DNA of 64,000 nucleotides, taken from positions 1 through 64,000 of the forward strand of contig DATLOZ010000005.1 of assembly GCA_035535995.1 (NCBI GenBank). The letters are read 5' to 3'. Positions within the stretch are counted from its first letter, which is position 1. Every line of letters begins with the position of its first letter. This stretch comes from JANYCO01 sp035535995 (lineage in GTDB: Bacteria > Bacteroidota > Bacteroidia > Cytophagales > Cytophagaceae). The notes beneath the pieces are model-generated. The model searched no databases. It was not told the origin of the DNA and saw only the letters and a list, made by a program, of their open reading frames with translations. Both the position numbers and the translations under genes were made by a program. Shown piece by piece: positions 17,658-27,300 of this stretch.

Positions 17658-18095
17658 ATGCCACAGCAATATCCATTAGTAAAGTTCCATTTCCAGGTTG
17701 AATGGGGCGGTACCAAACTCGGGTTCACAGAAGTAACCGGACTGGAAGTAGAAACACAAGCCATTGAATACAGAGAAGGCAGCATGCTTGAATACAATAC
17801 TATCAAAATGCCAGGTATGCAGAAGTATGGAAACCTCACGCTGAAGAGAGGACATTTCCGCGGCGACAACGAATACTTTGCATGGTGGAATACTGTAAAG
17901 CTTAACACTATTGAGCGCAGAGATATTACCATCAGTCTTCTCAACGAGGAGCACAGCCCGGTAATGGTTTGGAAAATAAAAAATGCCTGGCCTTCTAAAG
18001 TCCAGTCTACAGACCTGAAAGGCGATGGCAACGAAGTAGCGATCGAAAGCATCGAGATCGTTCACGAAGGCATCGTAATGGAAGCATTAAGTTAA
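17658..18095 (+). CDS. Inner tube protein 1 (gp19/Hcp-like)
   Basis: A 145-residue protein of the T4-gp19-like tail tube family: YPLVKFHFQVEWGG at the start, GFTEVTGLEVE, RRDITISLLNEE and a C-terminal VAIESIEIVHEGI. Hexamer rings of this protein form the conduit. By eye it differs from the second tube protein at 20053 at about 16 of 145 positions, and the first 50 bases of the two genes are almost identical, pointing to a fairly recent duplication or gene conversion. Confidence 0.95.
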   Translation: MPQQYPLVKFHFQVEWGGTKLGFTEVTGLEVETQAIEYREGSMLEYNTIKMPGMQKYGNLTLKRGHFRGDNEYFAWWNTVKLNTIERRDITISLLNEEHSPVMVWKIKNAWPSKVQSTDLKGDGNEVAIESIEIVHEGIVMEALS

Positions 18096-18130
18096 TAGTA
18101 AAAGATCTAAAACATTTAAAATAAAAAAAT

Positions 18131-19930
18131 ATGGCTAATCTAACAGTCCCTGGAGTAAAGATACAGGAGATCTCTACCTTACCACCTTCGGTAGCTCCTG
18201 TAGATACAGCAGTTCCGGTATTTGTAGGGTATACAGAAATTGCACCTACACCTGCGATCAGGAAAATATCATCCATGCTGGAATACCAACAATATTTTGG
18301 CGGTCCTGATCTGATTTCGGTAAATGTTGCTTTGTCAATATCTAATCAACTTACTGCTTCAAGTGTAACAATCAGTGCTCCTGCTCCGAATTACCTGATG
18401 TATTACAGCGTAAAATCTTTTTACGACAACGGAGGAGGAGAGTGTTATATCGCTTCCGCCGGTACTTATCAGTCAAGTGCTCCATTTGCAGACGACAGTG
18501 ACATGACTACTGCATTGGATAATCTTGTAAGCATAGAAGATGAACCTACCCTGATTGTACTACCAGACGCGATCAATCTTTCTGATACGCTCTATGGTGC
18601 AGTGTACGAACACGCACTTCTGCAATGTGGAACGTTGAAAGATCGTTTTACAATTATTGATGCATATCCTTCAGGAGAAAAAGAAACCACGGTGATAGTT
18701 TTCAATACTTCCGATTTTGGAACTGCTTTAGCATCACATAACGGAGAGTTTGCAGTATTTCAGAATACGGCAGGAACAAAATTCGCTATCTGGCTACAAG
18801 TAGGTTCTGGCGCTCAACCAACAAGTACAATATACACAGCCGTGCCCTCGGCTAACAGAATGGCAGTTGCTATCGGAGCAACAGACACCAATGCTACGAT
18901 CAGAGATTATATAATCGCTAATATTGGAACGCTGACGGATTGGTCTACTTCTGGAATGACTTTCTCCTCAAACGGTACTAATCTCGTACTGAAACAAAGT
19001 AATTTTGGTACAGCCGTAGATATGGCAGCTTACAAAGAGGATGGTACTTCAGGAAGTATTATTGCCCCAACTGTCAGCCACCAAGGTATAGATGGAGACG
19101 ATATTACAGCTATTCGCAATGTACTGGGGGATAATAACCTTAAGTACGGAGCTGCTTATTATCCAAGACTTCAAACAGTTTACAGCCCGTCTACTTCCAA
19201 TACTAAAATCACGGTTACAGGGGGAGATAGTAGTTTTACATCTGGTGCTACTCTTGCAGCACTGATTGTAAGCAACGATGATATTTTCAAAGATACTTTT
19301 GTAAGTCAAATTTTAGCTGCGGTATCGCTTGCTACTGCAGATGTCCCAGTTGTAGTAGGTCCTGCAGGCGCAGTGGCGGGTATTTATGCCAGCGTAGATT
19401 TCAACACAGGAGTATGGAAAGCTCCAGCGAACGTAAGCATTAATTCAATCTCTGGTACTACACTCAATGTAGGCGATGATTTGCAAAGCTTGCTTAACGT
19501 GGATCCTGTAAGCGGCAAATCGATCAACGCGATCCGTTTCTTCTCTGGCAAAGGAAACCTTGTATGGGGAGCCCGCACACTTGCTGGTAATGATAATGAC
19601 TGGAGATATATCAATGTAAGAAGATTGTTGATCTTCATCGAAGAGTCATGCAGCAAAGCCAGCGGACAATTTGTGTTCGAACCAAACACTGCTCAGACCT
19701 GGCAGCGTATGAAAGGCATGCTCGACAACTTCCTGACCAATCTTTGGAGACAAGGAGCGCTTGCAGGAGCAAAGCCGGATGACGCTTTCTTCGTACGCGT
19801 AGGGCTTGGTACTACTATGAGTGCAGACGATATTCTGAACGGTGTGATGAACGTGGAAATCGGCGTTTGTCCATCCAGACCAGCGGAATTCATTGTGCTG
19901 AAATTTAGCCACAAACTACAAGTCTCTTAA
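18131..19930 (+). CDS. Contractile sheath protein 2 with inserted domain
   Basis: A 599-residue sheath protein homologous to the one at 16126: TVPGVKIQEIS at the N-terminus, FYDNGGGECYIAS, and the C-terminal FSGKGNLVWGARTLAG, YINVRRLLIFIEES and FEPNTAQTWQRMK. It is about 108 residues longer. The extra length lies mainly at about 184-320, between DRFTIIDAYPSG and NLKYGAAYYP. There a segment with KFAIWLQVGSG, RMAVAIGATDTNATIRDYI and a final HQGID resembles a beta domain seen repeatedly in phage structural proteins. Afp and PVC also encode several sheath variants. Confidence 0.94.
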   Translation: MANLTVPGVKIQEISTLPPSVAPVDTAVPVFVGYTEIAPTPAIRKISSMLEYQQYFGGPDLISVNVALSISNQLTASSVTISAPAPNYLMYYSVKSFYDNGGGECYIASAGTYQSSAPFADDSDMTTALDNLVSIEDEPTLIVLPDAINLSDTLYGAVYEHALLQCGTLKDRFTIIDAYPSGEKETTVIVFNTSDFGTALASHNGEFAVFQNTAGTKFAIWLQVGSGAQPTSTIYTAVPSANRMAVAIGATDTNATIRDYIIANIGTLTDWSTSGMTFSSNGTNLVLKQSNFGTAVDMAAYKEDGTSGSIIAPTVSHQGIDGDDITAIRNVLGDNNLKYGAAYYPRLQTVYSPSTSNTKITVTGGDSSFTSGATLAALIVSNDDIFKDTFVSQILAAVSLATADVPVVVGPAGAVAGIYASVDFNTGVWKAPANVSINSISGTTLNVGDDLQSLLNVDPVSGKSINAIRFFSGKGNLVWGARTLAGNDNDWRYINVRRLLIFIEESCSKASGQFVFEPNTAQTWQRMKGMLDNFLTNLWRQGALAGAKPDDAFFVRVGLGTTMSADDILNGVMNVEIGVCPSRPAEFIVLKFSHKLQVS

Positions 19931-19941
19931 TCCATCGTAAT

Positions 19942-19971
19942 GCGGGTTGCAATTGCAACATTGTAACCCGC
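19942..19971 (+). other. Intercistronic stem-loop between sheath 2 and tube 2
   Basis: GCGGGTTGCAA pairs with TTGTAACCCGC (11 positions, one wobble) around an 8-base loop. It is not followed by a T run, so it is more likely an RNA-processing or stability element, or a leaky attenuator, than a full terminator. It lies in the longest internal gap (122 bases) of the first half of the operon. Confidence 0.6.
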
Positions 19972-20052
19972 TTATAAAAATAAAACTGTATCGATGTAGT
20001 CGAACGGGTTTTATACAAAGAAGAAAAAATTAACCATTAATTCACTTTAATT

Positions 20053-20490
20053 ATGCCACAGCAATATCCATTAGTAAAGTTTCATTTCCAGGTACAATGG
20101 GGAGGAACAAAAATAGGGTTTACCGAAGCAACTGGTCTTATGGTGGAAACACAAGCGATCGAATACCGCGAGGGAAACATGCTTGAATACAACACCGTCA
20201 AAATGCCAGGAATGCAAAAGTATGGCAACATCACGCTGAAGAGAGGACATTTCCGCGGCGACAACGAATTCTTTGCATGGTGGAATACCGTGAAGCTAAA
20301 TACGATCGAAAGAAGAGACATCACAATCTCTCTTTTGAACGAAGAACACAATCCGGTAATGACCTGGAAAATAAAAAATGCCTGGCCAGCCAAAGTGCAG
20401 TCTACTGATCTTAAATCAGACGGCAACGAAGTGGCGATCGAAACACTGGAGATCGTGCACGAAGGAATCACAATGGAAGCAAACGGATAA
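20053..20490 (+). CDS. Inner tube protein 2 (gp19/Hcp-like)
   Basis: A 145-residue close paralogue of the tube protein at 17658, with the same length, the same start and the same motifs (YPLVKFHFQVQWGG, RRDITISLLNEE, VAIETLEIVHEGI). A stem-loop precedes it. In Afp-type particles one tube protein makes the bulk of the tube and variants form the rings next to the hub; which of the two does so here cannot be told from sequence. Confidence 0.95.
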   Translation: MPQQYPLVKFHFQVQWGGTKIGFTEATGLMVETQAIEYREGNMLEYNTVKMPGMQKYGNITLKRGHFRGDNEFFAWWNTVKLNTIERRDITISLLNEEHNPVMTWKIKNAWPAKVQSTDLKSDGNEVAIETLEIVHEGITMEANG

Positions 20491-20510
20491 TTTTTCAACT
20501 ACAATAGCTC

Positions 20511-20957
20511 ATGGCACAATACAAATATCCACCCGTAGGATTTCACTTCAAGGTACAGTTTGAAGGGCTCTCCGGACTTACCGACAACGATACACGTTTC
20601 ATGGAAGTCGGCGGACTGAATGTGAGTATCAAAACAGATCCTTATCAGGAAGGGGGAGAAAATCGTTTTTCCTGGGCATTGCCTACAGGGGTACAATATG
20701 AAACGCTCAAGTTGAGACGTGGACTAATCGTCGATTCGGGTATTAACAATTGGGTACGCGATGCTGTTTCTAATTTCTCTTTCAAACCAGTAAATCTGAT
20801 GGTCACTCTTTTGAACCCCGATCATCAGCCTTTGCAAAGCTGGCATGTGGTAGGAGCATATCCAGTTAACTGGAAAACTTCAGAGTTTAAAGCAATGGCC
20901 AGCGAGATCGTAACGGAAGAATTGGAACTGTATTATCAATATTTTAAAAATATTTAA
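20511..20957 (+). CDS. Third tube-like protein, probable tube initiator (Afp5/Pvc5-like)
   Basis: A 148-residue gp19-family protein, clearly more divergent than the other two. It has YPPVGFHFKVQFEG, GGLNVSIKTDPYQEGG, ETLKLRRGLI and WHVVGAYPVNWKTSEFKA, with a C-terminal IVTEELELYYQYF. Its position, directly before the DUF5908 and LysM genes, matches Afp5/Pvc5, which sit between the hub and the tube. The next gene begins 3 bases after its stop. Confidence 0.88.
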   Translation: MAQYKYPPVGFHFKVQFEGLSGLTDNDTRFMEVGGLNVSIKTDPYQEGGENRFSWALPTGVQYETLKLRRGLIVDSGINNWVRDAVSNFSFKPVNLMVTLLNPDHQPLQSWHVVGAYPVNWKTSEFKAMASEIVTEELELYYQYFKNI

Positions 20958-20960
20958 ACA

Positions 20961-21134
20961 ATGCCAGTTACAGTAAAAGAATTAATCGTGCGTGCCACGG
21001 TGGTAGATACTACTACGCTCGGCGGTAAGATTGAAGGCCCGGCCAGAGAGATCAGGCAGGAAGAAAGAGATCAATTGATCACTGATTGTGTAGATCAGGT
21101 ATTACAAATATTAAAAGATCAAAAAGAAAGATAG
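20961..21134 (+). CDS. DUF5908-family small eCIS protein (Afp6/Pvc6-like)
   Basis: A 57-residue protein starting MPVTVKELIVRATV and continuing ARE-I-RQEERDQLITDC to VLQILKDQKER. The N-terminal M-P-x-x-(V/I)-K-E-L motif and the length match DUF5908 proteins, which are encoded at the Afp6/Pvc6 position of eCIS loci. The role of the family is not settled. It is separated by 3 bases from the gene before and 2 bases from the gene after, which strongly supports it being a real gene. Confidence 0.85.
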   Translation: MPVTVKELIVRATVVDTTTLGGKIEGPAREIRQEERDQLITDCVDQVLQILKDQKER

Positions 21135-21136
21135 TT

Positions 21137-21871
21137 ATGGCAATTCCAATTCTTGGCAACCTGGAAAAAATTAAGATCCTCTCTTTTCTGGATAATACTT
21201 ATAAGGTTCCTACTTCAGTTTATGTGGCAATGTTTAATCCTACTAATTTTAAGGAGTCATTACAATTGATCTATAGCGAAAAATCAGCTTCAGGGCCATC
21301 ACAAACAGCTATTAAGTTTGATAAAATTAAAGCAGATGATTTTACTGTCACTTTGAAAGTTGATGGTACCGGTGCCACCAAAGTAGGAGGTGTTCTCTCT
21401 CCAGAATTGCTTGTACAAAAGAACATCAGCTTATTTAAAAATACTGTAACAGGAGGCTTGGTAGAAGCAGCTTCCTCCGCATTAAAAATTTTCTCGAAAG
21501 CTAGCCATGAGGCACCTTACCTTATTCTTCAATGGGGAAAGTTTGTAATCAAATGTAGATGTACAAACTATACGATTACCTATACGCTTTTCGATTCTAT
21601 GGGACTTCCCATACGTGCAGATATTGAAGCAGGCTTCGTACGTCAGGCAGCTGAAGGTAAGCTTAGTGCATTGTCTATATTGCAATCGCCAGATCTTACA
21701 AAAACGATTGTCTTTAAAGAAGGTGATACACTGCCCTTGCTGGCAAATCAGGAATACGGTGATCCAAGCTTGTACCTGGAAGTAGCGAGAGCTAATAACC
21801 TTACCAATTTCAGAGATATTAAACCGGGAACTGTATTAGCATTCCCACCGATCGATAAGAGTCAACAATAA
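21137..21871 (+). CDS. LysM-containing baseplate hub protein (Afp7/Pvc7-like)
   Basis: A 244-residue protein. I start at ATG 21137, 2 bases after the DUF5908 stop, not at the earlier in-frame TTG that would overlap that gene. The N-terminal part (VYVAMFNPTNFKES) and central part (LILQWGKFVIKCRCTNYTIT) are typical of the T4 gp53-like/LysM baseplate family. The C-terminal 50 residues form a LysM domain: FKEGDTLPLLANQEYGDPSL, then LEVARANNL and IKPGTVLAFPP. It should link the tube and the spike hub. The VgrG-like gene follows after 7 bases. Confidence 0.9.
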   Translation: MAIPILGNLEKIKILSFLDNTYKVPTSVYVAMFNPTNFKESLQLIYSEKSASGPSQTAIKFDKIKADDFTVTLKVDGTGATKVGGVLSPELLVQKNISLFKNTVTGGLVEAASSALKIFSKASHEAPYLILQWGKFVIKCRCTNYTITYTLFDSMGLPIRADIEAGFVRQAAEGKLSALSILQSPDLTKTIVFKEGDTLPLLANQEYGDPSLYLEVARANNLTNFRDIKPGTVLAFPPIDKSQQ

Positions 21872-21878
21872 AATCAAA

Positions 21879-23636
21879 ATGGGATTGTCATTAGTCATAC
21901 CGGGTACAGATAAAGGAGGAGTGGTAACATATACGATTCTTTCAGACGGGAAAACCATGCCTGCCACAATCAGCGTGTCGAGCATTGTGACTGGCAAGGA
22001 GGCCAATAAAATTCCTTATGCAAGACTTGTACTGTTTGATGGAGAGGTTGCCCATGCAAGCTCAAAACCAAATTTTGAACTTTCAAGCGGTAATGATTTT
22101 AAACCCGGCAAAAAGATTACCATTAAAGCAGGGTACAGCTCTAAGGAGAAAACCATCTTCGAAGGCGTTGTAGTAAAGCAATCGGTGAAACACCGCAGTG
22201 GTAAAACTTCTCTATTGGAAGTAGAGATCCGCGACGAAGCAGTAAAGCTTACTGTAGGAAGAAAAAATAAATTCTTCAACAACAAACTGGACAGCGCGAT
22301 CATTAGCTCCTTACTTTCCGGCGTGAAAGGTGTGATTGAACCTACTTTGTTACTTCATAAACAAGTGATCCAATATTTCTCTACCGATTGGGATTTCATT
22401 CTCTCCAGAGCTGAAATGAACAGCAAGGTTGTATTGGTCAATGATGGAAAGGTTTCGGTAAAAAGTCCTTCGCTACTAGGTCTGCCTGTATTATCACTTC
22501 AATACGGAGTCAACGTACTGGAGTTCGATGCCGAAATGGATGCCAGAACTCAATTCAAATCTATCGTAGCGCAAGCATACGATGGTGCAAAGAATGATTC
22601 TGTAAAAGACAAAGGAAAAGTAATTCCTCCTTTAGTTGGAGGTCAAGGAAATATCAGCAGTGACGAACTTTCCAAAGTGATCGGACTGGATCAATATCTT
22701 ATCCAGCACGGTGGAAACCGCACCAAACCAGAGCTTAAAGCGGCGGCAGATGGTAAAGCAATAAAAGCAGCTTTCTCCAAAGTGAGAGGTTCTGTGAAAA
22801 TAGAAGGTACTGCTTCTGTAAAACCGGGTGATATTGTATCATTCACCGGCATTGGTACCCGCTTCAGCGGAAACGCTTATGTTTCCGGTGTAATGCATGA
22901 TATCTCCAGAGGATACTGGAGTACAACGATCCAATTTGGTTTGTCATTCGATTGGTTTGGCGAAGAAAATAAGATCAACGACGTGCCGGCAGCCGCGATG
23001 GTACCAGCTGTAAGAGGTTTATTGATTGGTATTGTAGCGCCGTTTGAACAAGATCCTGAAAGCAATCAAAGAATAAAAGTAACGATTCCTGTAGTAGATA
23101 GGAATGAAACGGTATGGGCCAGGGTAGGCGTGTTTGAAGCAGGTACTGACCACGGATTTGTCTTCAATCCTTACGAAGGCGACGAAGTCATCATCGGATT
23201 CCTCAACGACGATCCGCGCGACCCGATCATTCTTGGATCTTTATACAGCAAAAAAAATAAACCTTTTATTCCTGCTTCCAGCACTAATACTAAGAAGGGA
23301 ATTACCACCAAAAAGAAATTGCAACTCACTTTCGACGATGAAAAGAAAGTGATCGAAATAAAAACTCCAGGTGGAAACATGATCACGATCAGTGACGATA
23401 AAAAAGGAATAACGATTGTAGACCAAAATAAAAATACAATTGCGACCAGCGACAAAGGCATCACCATCGATTGTGCCAAAGATATCAAGATCTCAGCCAA
23501 AGGAGATATCAGTCTGGAAGGAAAGAATGTTTCGCTCAAAGCACAATCTTCTTTCTCTGCAGATGGACAATCGGAAGCCAAGGTCAATTCAGGTTCGCAA
23601 ACAGTTATCAAAGGTGGAATTGTAAAAATAAATTAA
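21879..23636 (+). CDS. VgrG-like spike/hub protein (Afp8/Pvc8-like)
   Basis: A 585-residue protein. Residues about 1-370 are the gp27-like hub portion. About 375-470 is the gp5-type OB fold (RGLLIGIVAPFEQD, VWARVGVFEAG, NPYEGDEVIIGFLNDDPRDP, ILGSLYSKKNKP). After it come short repeats such as ITISDDKKGITIV and NVSLKAQSSFS that form the trimeric beta-helix needle. It makes the central spike, tipped by the PAAR protein encoded 3 bases downstream. No enzymatic extension is present at the C-terminus, so this spike does not carry an effector domain. Confidence 0.93.
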   Translation: MGLSLVIPGTDKGGVVTYTILSDGKTMPATISVSSIVTGKEANKIPYARLVLFDGEVAHASSKPNFELSSGNDFKPGKKITIKAGYSSKEKTIFEGVVVKQSVKHRSGKTSLLEVEIRDEAVKLTVGRKNKFFNNKLDSAIISSLLSGVKGVIEPTLLLHKQVIQYFSTDWDFILSRAEMNSKVVLVNDGKVSVKSPSLLGLPVLSLQYGVNVLEFDAEMDARTQFKSIVAQAYDGAKNDSVKDKGKVIPPLVGGQGNISSDELSKVIGLDQYLIQHGGNRTKPELKAAADGKAIKAAFSKVRGSVKIEGTASVKPGDIVSFTGIGTRFSGNAYVSGVMHDISRGYWSTTIQFGLSFDWFGEENKINDVPAAAMVPAVRGLLIGIVAPFEQDPESNQRIKVTIPVVDRNETVWARVGVFEAGTDHGFVFNPYEGDEVIIGFLNDDPRDPIILGSLYSKKNKPFIPASSTNTKKGITTKKKLQLTFDDEKKVIEIKTPGGNMITISDDKKGITIVDQNKNTIATSDKGITIDCAKDIKISAKGDISLEGKNVSLKAQSSFSADGQSEAKVNSGSQTVIKGGIVKIN

Positions 23637-23639
23637 GAT

Positions 23640-23921
23640 ATGCCAGCAGCAGCAGTAGTAGGAGATACCACCAATCATGGTGGAACCATTGTAGGGCCGG
23701 GAGTTGCCACCGTGATGATCGGAGGTAAACCGGCAGCAGTAGCGGGCGATAACCATGTTTGTTCTTTGCCACCCAATTCACATCAGCCTACCAGTAGTCC
23801 ATTTCCAAAAGGGAGCGGTACCGTAATGATAGGAGGTAAGCCAGCAGTGCGCGTAGGAGACAGCTGTGCCTGCGGAGCTTCATCAGCAGTGGGGATTGTT
23901 ACAGTAATGATCGGCGGATAA
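23640..23921 (+). CDS. PAAR-domain spike tip protein (Afp10-like)
   Basis: A 93-residue PAAR protein: PAAAVVGDTTNHGG at the N-terminus, and three copies of a VTVMIGGK-type motif (residues about 24-30, 61-67 and the last five residues). His and Cys residues (HVC near 40; CAC near 79) could bind the tip metal ion. It is a bare PAAR with no effector extension. It caps the needle made by the preceding gene. The gene order PAAR before gp25 is inverted relative to Afp9-Afp10. Confidence 0.93.
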   Translation: MPAAAVVGDTTNHGGTIVGPGVATVMIGGKPAAVAGDNHVCSLPPNSHQPTSSPFPKGSGTVMIGGKPAVRVGDSCACGASSAVGIVTVMIGG

Positions 23922-23946
23922 TTTTAACGAATTTAAAAAACTAACT

Positions 23947-24360
23947 ATGAGTGACGGAAAAGAATTTTTGGGAACCGGATGGAGTTTCCCACCCACTTTT
24001 GAGAAAGGAGGGACCGGTTCCGTAACAATGATCTCGGGAGAAGAAGATATACGTCAAAGCCTGCAGATCATTGCAACCACAAGTGTAGGCGAGCGTGTTA
24101 TGCAACCTGATTTCGGAGCACAACTCTCAGACCTCCTGTTTGAATCTATTACACAATCAACGGCAAGTTTGATTGAAGACAGGATCCGGACAGCTATTTT
24201 CCAATTCGAGCCAAGAGTAGAGCTCAACAACGTGGACGTCAATATTGACGATCAAACGGATGGGTTGATCTTAATAGATGTAGACTATACTGTCTCTTCT
24301 ACTAACACCCGCAAGAACATTGTATTTCCATTTTATTTGAACGAAGGAACTGATATATAA
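23947..24360 (+). CDS. gp25-like baseplate wedge protein (Afp9/Pvc9-like)
   Basis: A 137-residue GPW/gp25-family protein with the diagnostic core GEEDIRQSLQIIATTSVGER followed by VMQPDFGAQLSDLLFE. It has the lysozyme-like gp25 fold without catalytic function and starts sheath assembly from the baseplate. The next gene begins with GTG 3 bases after its stop. Confidence 0.93.
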   Translation: MSDGKEFLGTGWSFPPTFEKGGTGSVTMISGEEDIRQSLQIIATTSVGERVMQPDFGAQLSDLLFESITQSTASLIEDRIRTAIFQFEPRVELNNVDVNIDDQTDGLILIDVDYTVSSTNTRKNIVFPFYLNEGTDI

Positions 24361-24362
24361 CC

Positions 24363-27300
24363 GTGAGCACTAACTGCACTACCGACGATCTGGGATGCAA
24401 GGTAAGAAATCCCTTGTTTCATACAGGCACAAGCCAGCGTGAACGCTTCCTAGCAGCGCTGGATCCTGGCTATATAAAGGCGGACGAACATACGCTGGAA
24501 GATTTTTTGATCTTCGCTTCTCAGTATGCCGCACAATTAAATTATTATTCTACTGACAATACGATCAGCGGCGACTGGCAGGATCTTATTAATTCGGATC
24601 CTACCATCATCCTGGCACGTATGACGGTAACGCAGACAACCCAGATAAAAAATTCCTTTGAAGATAAGGTTAAAAATCTACTGGATAATTATGGATCGTT
24701 TCTGAACGGAAATAATGATGCTGCTGATTTCGGTTTAGTAATTAAAGAGATCGTTAACGCAGCATCGCTGATCGATTATTGGTATACTGTACAATTCGGC
24801 ACGAATCCTACGCGTCAGGCTATTGAAGAGTTTATCACAAAAAGACTCTCGGCCCAGATCGTCAAATTGATCAGTTATGACAAAGGCGCATCCGGCCCTG
24901 ATGGAGGAATAAATTTACCCAGAACATATGTCTCCGATCCATCCATCTATGCTTCTCTGAGCAGTGTTTGGAATATTGATTATTTATCGATCAATCCGGA
25001 TTCTTCTATTTATACAGGAGTGAACGACAAAAACAAGATCAGCAATGGTATTGATGAAATTCGTTTGATCTTTAATGTCATTTACCAAGCCATCGTACAG
25101 CTGGTTTCGGTTGCGGAATCTTTACTGACGGATTCCTTGTCAAGCCCTGAACACAAGCCACACATAGCGCTTTTCATTTCCTTCCTGCGCTTGTTCCGCT
25201 ACGCACAGGATGATCTCAATAAGTTTACACAAAAACATATTGATTACTATTACGAGGAAGTATTGAGACTTTCCGAAACGCAAGCTCAGCCCGATCGTGT
25301 TTTCTTGATCTTTGAACTGGCGCAAAATGTATCACAACATTTGCTTACTACCGGTACACAATTCGAAGCGGGTACCGATTCACAAGGCAACGATGTAACG
25401 TTTGCTGCTGTTCGCGATGTAGTATTGAACAAAGGTTCAATCGGGGCCTTGAATACTGTCTTCACAGAAATATCAGGAGACGATGTGATCAATGTCTACG
25501 CTGCAACCGGAGCCAATACTAAGAATGGTCTTGGACAGGAACCACTGGCGGAAGGCAAGTACTGGCCATTGTTGGGTGAAAACCAGGATGGCAAAGCAGA
25601 TGCAGACAAAACTATGCAAAATGCTGTCATCGGATTTGCGATGTCTTCGCCTGTATTCTTTTTGAGTAGCGGTACACGTACGATCAGCATTCAGATCTAT
25701 CCGTCCAATGATGTTGAATTTCCAGTAGATGATATCTCTGCCATCGAAGCAGATATTCTGAATAGCCTTAGAATTTCTTTAAGCGCTGGTGAAAGTTATC
25801 TTGTAAAGAAACCTAGTCATGTGATGTTGGTTACAGGTACTGGTTCGGAATTAGCAAAGGTAAGTCTTTCTTATATGCGCATTGATGTGGTCCTTGATAC
25901 ACCAGATCCTGCGATCACTGCATATGATGCTACCGTACTAGGTGATACCTTCGATACTATCTGGCCACTGTTGAAAGGCGTATTCGACAGTCAGGAGCTT
26001 TCTGTAGTTTCTTACAAGTTGCAGGAATACCAAGATACAACTCCCTATTCTAATTTTTACAGTGTAGGAGATCCAAAACCAAACAATCGATACGTACTAT
26101 TAAATGGTGTGATCTACAAACTGATCGCCAGTGTTGAAACCACCGGACAAAATCCGGAACTACATCCTGAATCCTGGGAGCGTATTGAAAATGTGCAGGA
26201 CCTTGTGGCAGACCTCGACGCTACTGCTCTTCCATTCAGTGTTGGCAGGCGTTATGAGATGGGAGATTTTGCCAAGATCAATGGTCAGTATAATGTAGTT
26301 ATTGAAAAAAAGCATGATGGTACAGTAACCTGGGAACCTGTTAGTGCAGAAAATTCTTATGCCTACAAATATTTCAAAAACATCCGCATCAAAACACTGG
26401 CGGCGGGTGTGAATGTACAAGGAGTAACAGACCTTATCCTGCATAGCGAAGACGCTGCGTTGGATCATAACAAACCTTTTACACCTTTTGGAAGCAGCCC
26501 GGATGCTGGAGCAGTTTTCTATCTCGGAAATACAGAGATCTTCCAAAAGCAGATTACTTATCTTAACATCAATATTGTTTGGGATAAATTGCCCGACATT
26601 AATTTTGGAACTTACTACACCAGTTACGAACCAGGTGTAAGTGGTTCGCTGACCACCGGCGCTAACCCAACCTCTTCTGCGGTAACAAACGATAGTTTCC
26701 GTATGCATATGGACGTGCTTGATAAAGGAAAATGGGTTTCAATCACCGGCAATGATCCACTGCATTTGTTTGATACACAGTTTGGACTTCCAGGTAATCC
26801 TAATCCTCCGATGGAAAACCGTACGATCTTGATTGACGGTGCCAACCTTAACCGATTATCGAATATCAAACGGGATCCTTACATGAAGTCGTTCACCAGC
26901 TTTGATCATGGACTGGCAAAAGGATTCGCGCGTTTTACACTACAAAGAACAACAGGAACGAGTGCATTCAAAGCATTCGGACATAAAGAAAGACCGCTTC
27001 TTTTTACAGAGCGAGTGATCAACAAGAGTACAGGCAATTTGCCAAACCTCTTGCCCAACGAGGCTTACACGCCGCTAATGAAAGAGCTTACGGTGGATTA
27101 CCAATCCTTCGCTATTTTCAACGTAGCAGCTACTAATCCACTAGATTTTAAAAACCGTGTAGATCAATTGTTCCACATAGAGGCATTCGGACAAAATGAA
27201 GTACATCGCCAATTGCTTGGAGCAACCGATGAATTGTTCGTGGTACCTCAGTACAACGATGAGGGAACACTCTACATTGGCTTGAACAATATTGCACCTT

